Assembly: GCA_030674155.1 (NCBI GenBank)
Contig: CM060344.1
Coordinates: 31,189,493 to 31,206,992 of the forward strand
Reading direction: 5' to 3'
Source of the DNA: Stramonita haemastoma
Taxonomy: Eukaryota; Mollusca; Gastropoda; Neogastropoda; Muricidae
Length of the DNA: 17,500 bases
The notes under the pieces are model-generated. The model saw only the letters and a program-made list of their open reading frames with translations, had not been told where the DNA came from and ran no database searches. This document shows positions 1 to 8,473 of this stretch, piece after piece. The position numbers and the translations under genes were made by a program. Position 1 is the first letter of the stretch; each line of letters opens with the position of its first letter.

Positions 1-75
1 ATCTTGCACTCAACAGGACTTTGAGCAAATCTTGCACTCAACAGGACTTTGAGCAAATCTTGCACTCAATAGGCC
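1..75. repeat. 28-bp minisatellite, about 2.6 copies
   Basis: A unit starting with atcttgcactcaacagg repeats at positions 1, 29 and 57. The first two copies are identical and the third has a few substitutions. The array probably extends left of the window. Nothing suggests coding. The stretch 76-124 between it and the first SINE shows nothing recognisable. Confidence 0.9.
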
Positions 76-137
76 TTTGACCAGCTATAGTCACAGTTCG
101 TAGCTTTGGGTTCAATAATGCTGCATTTTCAAGGTTA

Positions 138-195
138 CAGGGGACGGGATAGCTCAGTGGTCAGAGCACTCGCTTCCCCCAAGCTAAGGTTAAGC
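138..195 (+). mobile_element. SINE-A, 5' part (tRNA-like head), interrupted copy
   Basis: The head gggacgggatagctcagtgg carries a tRNA-type A box (tagctcagtgg) and runs into aagctaaggttaagc, where the SINE-A sequence stops. The rest of the same element resumes at 934. The 13-bp sequence attttcaaggtta sits immediately before this head (125-137) and again after the element's 3' end (1210-1222). That is what a target-site duplication looks like, so 138-195 and 934-1209 were most likely one insertion. No function beyond retroposition is implied. Confidence 0.8.
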
Positions 196-474
196 GAAAG
201 TCCGGGTCGGAGTGTGCGGTGGTTCGAATCCCGTTTGGGCCCCAAACTTTTCCCCCATTCATTAGACCATGAGTGGTGGTCTGGGCGCCAATCTTTCGGA
301 TGAGACGATAAACCGGGGCCCCGTGTGTTACACATCATTATTTAGCGCACGTTAAAGACCCCACGGCAACAAGGGGGTTGTCCCTGGCAAAATTCTGTAG
401 AAAAAAGCCACTCTGATAGGGAAACAAATACAACTGCAGACAGAAAAAAGAAGATCGTAAAAAAAATTAAATAT
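196..474 (+). mobile_element. SINE-B, 5'-truncated, inside SINE-A
   Basis: This is a tRNA-derived SINE lacking its first 40 or so bases. It begins near gaaagtccgggtcgg, keeps a B-box-like ggttcgaatccc (221-232), and continues with a body containing tttcggatgagacgataaac, a feature shared with SINE-D. The same body occurs inverted at 525-933 and again in the plus orientation at 1553-1962. The 5' truncation joins directly to the SINE-A head, so an abortive insertion or a recombination junction is possible. Confidence 0.75.
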
Positions 475-520
475 ACCAGACGCTGCCGAGATTCGAACCC
501 ACGACTTCATGGACCCATGG
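475..520 (-). mobile_element. SINE-C head fragment
   Basis: Read on the minus strand this contains a B-box-like gggttcgaatctcgg preceded by tccatgaagtcgt. The same segment recurs at 2565-2628, also on the minus strand, with a few changes. I recall this motif from a tRNA-derived SINE common in gastropod genomes, but that is memory and not a search. The A-box half is missing. Confidence 0.55.
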
Positions 521-524
521 GATT

Positions 525-933
525 GGGGTTTTATTTATTTATTCATACCACTTTATGTCACAGCAGATTTCCCTGCGTGAAATTCGGGCTGCTCTCCCAG
601 GGGAGAGCGCGTCGCTACAAGTGCAGCGCCTACCCCCTTTTTTTTCTTTTTCCTGTCTGCAACTGTATTTGTTTCCCTATCAGAGTGGCTTTTTTTCCTA
701 CATAATTTTGCGAGGAACAATCCTCTTGTTGCCGTGGAGTTATTTTACGTGCGCTAAATAGTGATGTATAACACATGGGACCTCGCATCCTAAAGACTAG
801 CACCCACACTACCACTCATGGTCTAATGGATGGGGAAAAAGTTTGGGCCCAAACGGGACTCGAACCATCGCACACTCCGACCCAGACTTTTCGTTTTCTA
901 GGCAGGCGCGTTACCTCTAGACCACCGATCCAT
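525..933 (-). mobile_element. SINE-B, near full length, inverted
   Basis: On the minus strand it starts at about 933 with gatggatcggtggtctagag (A-box-like), has a B-box-like ggttcgagtcccg near 860, the shared core around 790-810, and ends in a Tgg/TTTATT-type A/T-rich tail near 525. Near its 3' end a perfect 8-bp stem (gctctccc 591-598, gggagagc 601-608) encloses two bases. It forms a long imperfect inverted repeat with the plus-strand copy at 196-474, so a transcript through both could fold into a long hairpin. Confidence 0.8.
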
Positions 934-1209
934 CGCTTTTCCCCCAGCTAAGGTTAAGCAGCCTCGAGCGTGGTTACCAGTTGGATGGGTGACCGTTTGT
1001 GCCCCTTGGCTTCAGTACAGTCTCCCAGTTCACCAGCTGTAAATGGGTACCAGCCCTCTTTAGGGTCAGGGAAGGTAACGCAGCGAGGGAGAGGAGAGGA
1101 GATGGGCGCCGCCCTCAATATGCTGTCCCCTAGAGAAGCTGAGGTCTCTGACGCCTCGCTCCCCTACGACCATATAGGTTATGGGACACCGTTAACTTAC
1201 CTTTTTTTA
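934..1209 (+). mobile_element. SINE-A, 3' part with 5S rRNA-like segment
   Basis: This begins with a re-copy of the sequence at 171-195 (cgctt..cccccagctaaggttaagc) and continues with a segment that follows the internal promoter region of animal 5S rRNA base for base in spacing: gttaagcagcctcgagc, then ggttacc, then ttggatgggtgaccg (about 946-995). The unique SINE-A body follows, with gggtcagggaaggtaa and the conserved 3' end ggttatgggacacc. The 13-bp flank attttcaaggtta closes the element at 1210-1222. Confidence 0.8.
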
Positions 1210-1267
1210 ATTTTCAAGGTTATTATTTTTCTCCCTCACTTTTTTCTTTTTTTTAAACTTTGGACCT

Positions 1268-1550
1268 TATCTTTTTTATTTCGGGGATGATGGAATAAGC
1301 ACTCTTTTTTTTTTTTTTTTTTTTTTTTTTTACATTTAGTCCCCGTGTGTATTCAGTTTTGTCAATTTTGTCATCCGTTCCCACCAGCACAAAGTGACTA
1401 ACTCTTCCCAAAGGCGGAACAGGATTTAACGTGTGCGCAAGATGTTCTGCGTGCATTCAAACATGACACCTCGGTTTATAGTCTCATGCGAAAGACTTTT
1501 GAGGGGGAGTGGAGTCGGCACTGATGTTAACTCCAGGGGAAACATCCTCT
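1268..1550 (-). mobile_element. SINE-D, head lost
   Basis: On the minus strand this carries the SINE-D body: gttaactccag and its complement, the core around 1470-1500, agcggaacaggattt-like sequence, and the A-rich tail with gcttattcc..atcctcg-like ending at about 1268. An internal A-run is expanded to about 30 bases (poly-T at 1301-1331 on the plus strand). The tRNA-like head is replaced by the SINE-B that begins at about 1553. Confidence 0.75.
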
Positions 1551-1552
1551 TG

Positions 1553-1962
1553 AACGATCGGTGGTCTGGAGGTAACGCACCTGACTAGAAATCGAAAAGT
1601 CCAGGTTCTAAGTATATGGTGATGGTTCGATCCCCGTTTGTGACCCGAAACTTGTCCCCCCCATCCACTAGACCGTAAGTGGTGGTGGTCTGGGTACCAG
1701 TCTTTCGGATAAGACGATAAATCCAGAGTGCAATACGCATTTATCACACGTGAAAGAAACCACAGCAATGTGAAAGTTGTCCCTGGTAAAATTCTTTTAG
1801 AAAAAAGCCAACTCTGATAGGGAAACGAAATACACGCATACAGCAAAAGAAAAAATGTGGCGCTGCTCTTGTGGCGACGCAGTACGCTCTCCCCAGGGGA
1901 GAGGAGCCCGAATTTCACGCTGAGAAATGTGCCTTGACTTAAAATGGTATACAATACAATAC
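1553..1962 (+). mobile_element. SINE-B, near full length
   Basis: The head gatcggtggtctggaggtaa lies at about 1556 and a B-box-like ggttcgatcccc at about 1625. The body has ctttcggataagacgataaa at about 1700 and a 3' segment with the perfect stem ctctcccc (1887-1894) / ggggagag (1896-1903) around one base. The tail is atacaatacaat. The 3' stem-loop plus short-repeat tail is typical of SINEs mobilised by a partner LINE. Confidence 0.8.
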
Positions 1963-2019
1963 ATCGGGAAGTTAAAGTCCCCGGGGCGGCTCGGGGCTGT
2001 TATATATAAAAACATAAAA

Positions 2020-2130
2020 TAATGGGTAGGCGCTGCTTTTGACGCGACGCGCTTTTCCCAGGGAAGAACAGCCTTCATTTCACGCAAAGATATCTACAGC
2101 AACTTAAAGTGGTATACAATACAATAAAAA
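2020..2130 (+). mobile_element. Second SINE-B 3' end
   Basis: The 3' segment of SINE-B is present again (taggcgctgcttttgacgcg ... ggtatacaatacaat) about 65 bases after the first tail. The stem region is degraded (cgcttttcccagggaagaac). It is either a separate 5'-truncated insertion or a local duplication. The spacer 1963-2019 is GC-rich and unrecognised. Confidence 0.65.
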
Positions 2131-2152
2131 AAAATAGGAATAAATTTATTTA

Positions 2153-2486
2153 TTTTTTTATATCGAGGATAACAGAATAAGCAATCATGTGCTTTTTTTC
2201 ATCCGGTCCCCGTGTGTATGCAGTTTTGTAAATATTGTCATCTGTTCCCACCGGCACACGATGGCCTACTCTTACGAAAAGCGGAACAGGATTTAACATG
2301 TGCGCAAGATGTTCTGCGTGCGTTCGCACACGGGGCCTCGGTTTACAGTCTCATCCGAAGGACTTTTGGGGAGAGTGGAGTCAGCACTGATGTTAACTCC
2401 AGGAAGAAAATTTCCTCGACCGGACTCGAACCCGGGTCTTCAAATTGCGAGCGCAATGTTCTGACCACTAGGCTATCCGCCCCCCC
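2153..2486 (-). mobile_element. SINE-D, full length
   Basis: Read on the minus strand: the head ggcggatagcctagtggtca (A box), a B-box-like gggttcgagtccgg, the fixed gttaacatcagtgctgac block, the shared core ccttcggatgagac, then aatcctgttccgcttttcgt, tacacacggggaccgg, and a tail ending tatcctcgatataaaa. At about 334 bp this is one of the two best full-length copies here. The head is promoter-like only and does not make a tRNA. Confidence 0.88.
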
Positions 2487-2490
2487 TAAA

Positions 2491-2630
2491 GACACTGATA
2501 GGTCTGCACTTGAAGTTGACCTGGGAGATCGTTAAAAAAAACAAAAAAATCCCCCCCCCCCCACCCCTTAAATTTACCAGACACCGCCGAGATTCGAACC
2601 CACGATTTCATGGACCTATCAGATTGAAAG
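2491..2630 (-). mobile_element. SINE-C, 5'-region fragment
   Basis: On the minus strand it reads caatctgataggtccatgaa, the B-box-like gggttcgaatctcgg, then sequence to cgatctcccaggtcaac. An internal C/A-run (2550-2575) has expanded. I recall this order from a SINE widespread in caenogastropods. The A-box end is cut off by a (TTTC)n stretch at 2630-2655. Confidence 0.6.
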
Positions 2631-2649
2631 TCTTTCTTTCTTTCTTTTT

Positions 2650-2976
2650 TTTTTTATACCGAGGATAACGGAAAAAGCACTCATGTGCTTTTTTTTACAT
2701 CCAGTCCCCGTGTGTATGCAGTTTTGTAAATGTCATCTGTTCCACCGGCACACAATGGCCTACTCTTACGAAATGCGGAACAGGATTTAACGTGTGCGCA
2801 AGTTCACACACACGGGGCTTCGGTTTATAGTCCCATCCGAAGGACTTTTGGGGGAGAGTGGAGTCAGCACTGATGTTAACTCCAGGAAAAAAAATCCCCC
2901 TCGACCGGGCGGGAATCGAACCCGGGTTGTCAAATTGGGAGCGCAATGTTCTGACCACTAGGCTATCCCGTCCCCC
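2650..2976 (-). mobile_element. SINE-D, full length
   Basis: Same architecture as the copy at 2153-2486: head ggacgggatagcctagtggt on the minus strand, B-box-like gggttcgattcccg, the core, and the tail ending at the (A)n-like tract near 2650. It lacks about 10 bases in the gtgcgcaagatgttctg region (about 2800). It is the third of four SINE-D copies lying in the same orientation within 2.2 kb. Confidence 0.88.
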
Positions 2977-3005
2977 ATCGAACGGTCTTTACCACTCGGC
3001 TATAG
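2977..3005 (-). other. Orphan tRNA-like A-box stub next to a SINE-D head
   Basis: On the minus strand tatagccgagtggtaaagac (about 3004-2985) has an A-box-like core tagccgagtgg and is joined within 20 bases to the complete SINE-D head. It looks like the first 30 bases of another tRNA-derived element, either cut off by the SINE-D insertion or part of a double-headed SINE. Confidence 0.45.
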
Positions 3006-3257
3006 ATAGCGTCCGTCTGGGCAGGGGTTCTTGGGGTACAGGAAATGGACTACATGGGTGCATAACGGCCAAAATGCAGTGCCATAAAATGGCACAAAAA
3101 TGGGTTTTATTGGTACATACATGGTCTGCACTGCCATATGATAATAATGTCCCAGGTGTTTCATAGAAGAGGGTTTAATTAGTACATGAACTGCACCCAG
3201 TTGGGGGATGTTTTGCCAGGGTGTTCTGTATTTTACTCATTTATTTATTTATTTATT
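3006..3257. other. Unrecognised single-copy stretch
   Basis: About 250 bases with no credible reading frame and no match to the repeat families in this window. It ends in a (TTTA)n tract at 3238-3257 that leads into the next SINE-D. Confidence 0.6.
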
Positions 3258-3465
3258 CTTTTATATCGAGGATAACAGAATAAGCAATCATGTGCTTTTT
3301 TTCATCCGGTCCCCGTGTGTATGCAGTTTTGTAAATATTGTCATCTGTTCCCACGGGCACACGATGGCCTACTCTTACGAAAAGCGGAACAGGATTTAAC
3401 GTGTGCGCAAGATGTTCTGCGTGCGTTCGCACACGGGGCCTCGGTTTAAAGTCTCATCCGAAGGA
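3258..3465 (-). mobile_element. SINE-D, 3' two-thirds only
   Basis: The tail and body match the copy at 2153-2486 very closely, including gtgctttttttcatccggtc. The element stops right after the core (ctcatccgaagga), where the purine microsatellite starts, so the head has been lost or overgrown by repeat expansion. Confidence 0.82.
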
Positions 3466-3806
<341 letters not shown>

Positions 3807-4078
3807 AAAAAGTTCTCTTTGGAGTTTTTTTTGTTTGTTTGTTTGTTTGTTATGTTTTGGGGGGGAGTTCTGTACCACAAAAGAGGCTAGGATTTCTTTA
3901 TCCAAACGTGGCGAACACACACAGTAATATTTCTCACAAAGGGTCTCAATCACAACTGTGAATGAATGCACAAAACCAACTGAAGATAAAGAGGGAAGGG
4001 GGTAGGGAGTTCCATAGCACTGGGTTAGTAAATCGCCAACAGATTGAACGAAAGGGGGCTTCATGCATTGGTGTTTGG
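3807..4078. other. Unrecognised stretch with a (GTTT)n tract
   Basis: A short (GTTT)n run lies at 3828-3848. The rest shows no repeat-family match and no credible gene. Confidence 0.55.
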
Positions 4079-4900
4079 ACAGCTGCCGTTAAGCGCCTGA
4101 CAAGTCAGGCCCAGCGCATCCGACTTCAGTGTGTAGAGAGAATTGTTATCTTTTAAGTCTTTCTGGGGACGAAAAATCAGGAAAACGGACTAAGAAGAAA
4201 GAAAAAGAAAGAGTTCTACCATTAGGGGTGGAGAGTTGGGTTTTATTTTTCTTTTTCTTCTTCTTCATCAAACGCTAAAACAGTAACTATTATGAGCAAA
4301 ACTATGCTGTGCAGCTGTTAAGCGCCTGACAAGTCAGGCCCAGCGCATCTAACTTCAGTGTGTGGAGAGAATTGTTAGTTTTAAAAATCTTTCTCGGTAT
4401 AAAAAAAATAAAATAAAAAAAGGCAGGAGAATGGACCAAGAAGAAAGAAAGAAAAAAAGAGTTTTACCATTAGGGGTGGAGTGTTGGTTTTCTTCTTTTT
4501 CTTTGTCACTGAGCGCTCAAACAGTAACTATTATTGTCTGTCATATGAGCAAAACTGTGTTGCGCTGCTGTTAAGTGCCTGACAAGTCAGGCCCAGCACA
4601 TCTGACTTCGGAGTGGGAGAGAATTCTTATCTTTTAAGTCTTTCTGGGGAAAAAAGGCAGGAGAATGGACTCAGAAGAAAGAAAAATAAGAGTTCAACCG
4701 TTAGGGTGGATAGTTGGTTTCTTTTTCTTCTTCGTCAAACGCTCAAACAGTAACTATTATTGTCTGTCATACGAGCTAAAATATGTTGCACAGCTGTTAA
4801 ACGCCTGACAAGTCAGGCCCAGAGCATCTGACTTCAGTGTGGGAGAGAAATGGTATCTTTTAAGTCTTTTTGAGAAAAAAAAAAAGGCAGGAGAATGGAC
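4079..4900 (-). repeat. Four-fold tandem array of the repeat-F 3' region
   Basis: The perfect inverted motif cctgacaagtcagg occurs at 4096, 4325, 4578 and 4804, giving periods of 229, 253 and 226 bases. Each unit also has a tctttctgg-type block, a polypurine run, gagttctaccattaggggtg (or a variant) and ttcttcttc followed by aaacgctcaaacagtaact. The fourth unit runs on into the longer repeat-F sequence. The unit is a piece of an interspersed family seen elsewhere in this window in the opposite orientation, so the array arose by local amplification of one insertion. Confidence 0.85.
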
Positions 4901-5120
4901 CAAGAAGGCAGAACATAGACAACGTAGGAGGTGACAGGAAGAAAAGAAACAAGGCAAAAACAAAGAAAGGGATAGAAAAGAGGGAATTCCTGGCACAGAA
5001 TTTCCAAGAAGGTAGGGATGCTATTTATACTGACAGGCAGGCCCCTGGGGTATCTTCACGGGGAATAACGGTTAAACTGAACCTGACAGACACCCCGGCT
5101 GTTCGTGGCTTCTTTCACCC
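4901..5120 (-). mobile_element. Repeat-F, upstream (5') portion
   Basis: On the minus strand it reads gtcagtataaatagcatccc, accttcttggaaattctg, then a CT/T-rich stretch into the array. The same order occurs in the plus-strand copies at 10940 and 14640 and in the minus-strand copy at 17163-17500. The last 60 bases (5056-5120) are absent from the copy at the window's right edge. No coding capacity is seen. Confidence 0.65.
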
Positions 5121-5132
5121 CTGAGAGTGATA

Positions 5133-5431
5133 AAAAGGTAAAAGGTAAAGGTGTCCCATAACCTATGTGGTCGTAGGGGAGCGAGGCGTCAGAGACCTCA
5201 GCTTCTCTAGGGGCCAGCATGTTGAGGGTGGCGCCCATCTCCTCTCCCTCGCTGCTTTACCTTCCCTGACCCTAAAGAGGGCAGGTACCCATTGGTAGCC
5301 GGGTGAACTGGGGGAACTGTACTGTAGCCAAGGCGCGCAAACGGTCACCCATCCAATTGGCAACCATGCTCGACGCTGCTTAACTTGACTGGGGGAAAGC
5401 GAGTGCTCTGACCACTGAGCTATCGCGTCCC
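5133..5431 (-). mobile_element. SINE-A, full length, with target-site duplication
   Basis: On the minus strand: head ggacgcgatagctcagtggt, then the 5S-like segment gttaagcagcgtcgagcatg followed by ttggatgggtgaccg (5341-5388), then the family-specific body, ending ggttatgggacacctttacc. It is flanked by ctgagagtgata (5121-5132) and ctgatagtgata (5432-5443), 11 of 12 matching, a target-site duplication. It inserted into the repeat-F copy. No B box of tRNA type is present; the 5S-like part takes its place. Confidence 0.88.
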
Positions 5432-5443
5432 CTGATAGTGATA

Positions 5444-5485
5444 GACAGAGGATACTTCAATCCAATCCAATCATGTTGTTCATAG
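5444..5485 (-). mobile_element. Repeat-F continuation between two SINE insertions
   Basis: The sequence cttcaatccaatccaatcat matches cttcaatccaatctaatgat at about 17391 in the other repeat-F copy. It is the host sequence exposed between the SINE-A at 5133 and the SINE-D at 5486. Confidence 0.7.
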
Positions 5486-5694
5486 AACATGAACAGAACA
5501 TCTTGCGCACACGTTAAATCCTGTTCCGCTTTTCGTAAGAGTAGGCCATTGTGTGCCGGTGGGAATAGTTGACAATACTTACACAACTGCATACACACGG
5601 GGACTGGATGAAAAAAAAGCACATGAGTGCTTATCCCATTATCTTCGATATAAAAGAATAAAATAAAAAATAAAAATAAAAAAATAAACAAAAA
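5486..5694 (+). mobile_element. SINE-D, 5'-truncated, in repeat-F
   Basis: Starts inside the body (cagaacatcttgcgcacacg), runs through aatcctgttccgcttttcgt and tacacacggggactgg, and ends atcttcgatataaaagaata with an A-rich tail. The five bases catag occur on both sides (5481-5485 and 5695-5699). The related copy at the right edge of the window shows the uninterrupted site near 17413-17419, which supports insertion here. Confidence 0.8.
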
Positions 5695-5785
5695 CATAGC
5701 TCCGCTGACCACACAGGCCATATCGGGGCTGTCACCTTGTCAAATTTAAAATTGTAGAGATTAAAACTGTGCAAATATACAGATT
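5695..5785 (-). mobile_element. Repeat-F continuation, distal part
   Basis: The motifs gctgaccacacaggccatat and ggggctgtcacc followed by aaaactgtgcaa match the last 80 bases of the window (17419-17500) in the same order. This shows that repeat-F extends well beyond the part seen in the other copies. Confidence 0.7.
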
Positions 5786-5846
5786 AGAACAGGGTATAAA
5801 ACAAACCAACTTTACTGTCAGACACACATGCATGTACGCACACACA

Positions 5847-5849
<3 letters not shown>

Positions 5850-5889
<40 letters not shown>
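5850..5889. repeat. (CT)20 microsatellite
   Basis: A perfect CT run directly before a SINE-D whose head is clipped. A short CA run (5838-5848) precedes it. Confidence 0.97.
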
Positions 5890-5890
<1 letters not shown>

Positions 5891-5892
<2 letters not shown>

Positions 5893-6213
5893 TAGTGCTC
5901 AGTACATTGCGCTCCAATTTGACGACCGGGTTCGATTCCTGTTCGAGGGGATTTTTCCTCTGGAGTTAACATCAGTAAAGACTCCACTCTCCCCAAAAGC
6001 TTTTCAGATGAGACGATAAACCGAGGCCACGTGTGCAAATGCACGCAGAATGTCTTGCGCACACGTTAAATCCTGTTCCGCTTTTCATGAGTAGGCCATT
6101 GAGTGCTGGTGGGAACAGATGACAAGATTTACAAAACTGCATACACACGGGGACTGGATGTAAAAAATCGAGTGTGCTTATTCCATTATCCTCGATATAA
6201 AAGAATAATTTAA
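5891..6213 (+). mobile_element. SINE-D, nearly full length
   Basis: The head starts at cctagtgctcagtacattgc, so only the first six or so bases are missing, apparently replaced by the CT microsatellite. The B-box-like gggttcgattcctg is at about 5928, followed by the shared core, aatcctgttccgcttttcat, and a tail ending atcctcgatataaaagaata. Confidence 0.85.
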
Positions 6214-6500
6214 AAAATTCTCTCTCTCTTCCTCTCTATCTCTAACTCTTTCTCTCATTCTCACTCTCTCACTCTCAACACACACATACTAACAAATAAC
6301 ACTAAAAAAAATTTAAACCACATCCGCATCTTTTTCATTGCTTTCACCAACTTGCAATGCAATGAACTACAACAAAAACACTTCATCACTATATTCACAT
6401 TATATCATACCCTCATTTTAATCTCAACAACTCTCCCAAAAAACAACAACACCACAACAAAATGAATGAAAGTGGAAAAGCAGAACACATAAGACAATAA
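6214..6500. other. G-poor, A/C-rich stretch with a decayed CT tract
   Basis: A degenerate (CT)n lies at about 6218-6275. Beyond it the plus strand is almost devoid of G. No gene or known element is visible. Confidence 0.6.
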
Positions 6501-7975
6501 CAGTAACAACAACAACTTAAAACACGATTCAAACATCCAACATAAAACTGGAAATAGAATGTGTGAAATAATAATCCTATAGTTAAAAAAAACCAAACAA
6601 CCCCCCCCCCACCCCCAAACCCAAAACAACAACAAACATCAACAATCCCCCACCACCTAAATAGAACAACAACAACAACAAAAACCCAAACAATAAACCC
6701 AACAACTTAAAAACATGATACAAACATTCTACACAAACTGAAAACAGAATGCGTGAACATTATCCTCTAGTTTGGTTTTAAAAACAAACAAAAAAAAAAA
6801 GCAACAACCCCCCCCCCACCAAAAAATGAAACAAAAAAACCAAACTAAGCGCTACACATGTATAAACAAACTGGAAATAGAATGCGTGACTATAACCCTC
6901 TCATTTGTTTTTTTTTAAAAAAGTACAGAAAATTATACTACAAACCTAAACAAACTGGAAATAAAATGCATGAATGTAATCCTCTCGTTTGGTAAAAAAC
7001 AAAAAACAAAAAAAACCATCAACAAAATAAGTGCAACAAAATCAAAACAAACTGAAAAACTAAAATGTGTAAATGTATCAACTTTGTTAAAAAGTCTGAA
7101 AATCTAAGCTACAAATACCTAAAAAAAACCAAAAAAAACCACCTCAGAACTGGAAACAAATGTATGAAAATGTACCAACTATTTAAAAGAATGATAATGT
7201 ACCAACAATTTTAAAACTAAAACTCTTAAACTTTATGCTACAACTGTCTTATGAAATAAACTGGAACTAAACTGTGTTTAAACTAAAAACAAAAATCTAA
7301 AACTTTACGCTACAAATGCCTAAACAATCTGGAACCAAAAATGTGTAAATATGAACCTTTAGTTGTTGTTTTTTTTTAAATGTGTGCTACAAAATACTAA
7401 ACAAATGGGAAGCAAATAAATTGCGCACATGCATCCACTTTTGTTAAAACTAAAAATCTAAAACTTTATGCTACAAAGAATTACACAAACTAGAAATAGA
7501 ATGTGTGAATATAATAATTCTTCAGTTTGGTGAAAACCAACCAAAATGATGAAAACCAACTTTGTGAAAACTAAAATTCTAAAACTTTATGCTACAAAGA
7601 CTTACACAAACTGAAAATAGAATGTGTGAATGTAATAATTCTTCAGTTTGGTGAAAACAAACAAACAAACAAAAACAACAACAAAAAACTATAAGCTACA
7701 GATGCCCAAACAAACTGAAAACAAAGGGTGTAAAGGTATCAGCTAAAACTTTATACTACAAATGCCCAAACAATCTGGAAATCAAATGTATGAACATAAT
7801 CCTTGAGTTTGGTAAAAACAAAACAAAACCAAAAAAATATGTGCTACAAATACCTACACAAAACTCTAAACAAAAGTGTGCTAAAACTAAAAATAAAAAA
7901 AAATATACATAATACTACAGGTACCCCAACAAACTGAAAATCAAGTGTGTGACTGTATATATCTAGACTGGTCAC
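6500..7975. repeat. Decayed tandem repeat, units about 70-125 bp
   Basis: A motif like acaaactggaaatagaatgtgtgaa recurs about fifteen times: near 6548, 6735, 6865, 6950, 7040, 7145, 7255, 7318, 7398, 7485, 7605, 7710, 7768, 7855 and 7930. It is often preceded by aaaactttatgctacaaa and followed by attc-ttcagtttggt and an A-rich spacer. Two neighbouring units (about 7450-7550 and 7570-7665) are nearly identical; others are much diverged. The plus strand is G-poor throughout. Oligo-C runs occur at 6601-6615 and 6807-6816. No reading frame of interest. Confidence 0.75.
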
Positions 7976-8165
7976 ACAAACACCACCATACAACATCACA
8001 ACAACAAAAGATGGCAATATTATACTATACACTTATATCTCACTATCAGCTGGTTCAACCTTCACATTGATAATACAATAACAACTGAAACACAGGGGTC
8101 AACAAAATAAAGTTATCATATATACATATATATATATATACCAATCAACTTCTCATCTCTTCATG
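7976..8165. other. AT-rich stretch with a short (TA)n
   Basis: A TA-rich run occurs at 8117-8140. Otherwise nothing is recognised. Confidence 0.6.
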
Positions 8166-8207
8166 CACACAACACACACACACACACACACACACAATGG
8201 GCAAACA

Positions 8208-8265
<58 letters not shown>

Positions 8266-8304
8266 CACACAACACACAAACACACACACACACACACAAC
8301 ACAC
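8166..8304. repeat. (CA)n array, interrupted
   Basis: Long CA runs with short breaks (aatgggcaaac at about 8197; aacac steps at about 8265-8300). Cysteine/valine-rich or threonine/histidine-rich open frames across it are artefacts. Confidence 0.97.
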
Positions 8305-8305
8305 A

Positions 8306-8409
8306 GAACGGATGGCAAAATTGACAAAACTACATACACATGGAGACTGGGTGTAAAAAAAAAAAAAAAAAGCACATGAGCACTTATTCCATTATCCTCG
8401 AAATAAACG

Positions 8410-8410
<1 letters not shown>
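8306..8410 (+). mobile_element. SINE-D 3' fragment between CA arrays
   Basis: Contains acatacacatggagactggg, an expanded A-run of 17, gcacttattccattatcctc and an ending in aaataaacgaa. Only the last 100 or so bases of the family are present. CA arrays flank it on both sides, so slippage may have replaced the 5' part and grown from the tail. Confidence 0.8.

Positions 8411-8473
<63 letters not shown>

Noticed and set aside
148..232. A tRNA gene, from A-box and B-box sequences
   Set aside because: The A box belongs to SINE-A and the B box to SINE-B, and no acceptor or anticodon stem pairs. The heads of the other SINEs likewise lack a cloverleaf that I can draw.
946..995. A 5S rRNA gene or pseudogene
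   Set aside because: Only the internal promoter part is present, always inside SINE-A; the outer helices of 5S rRNA are absent.
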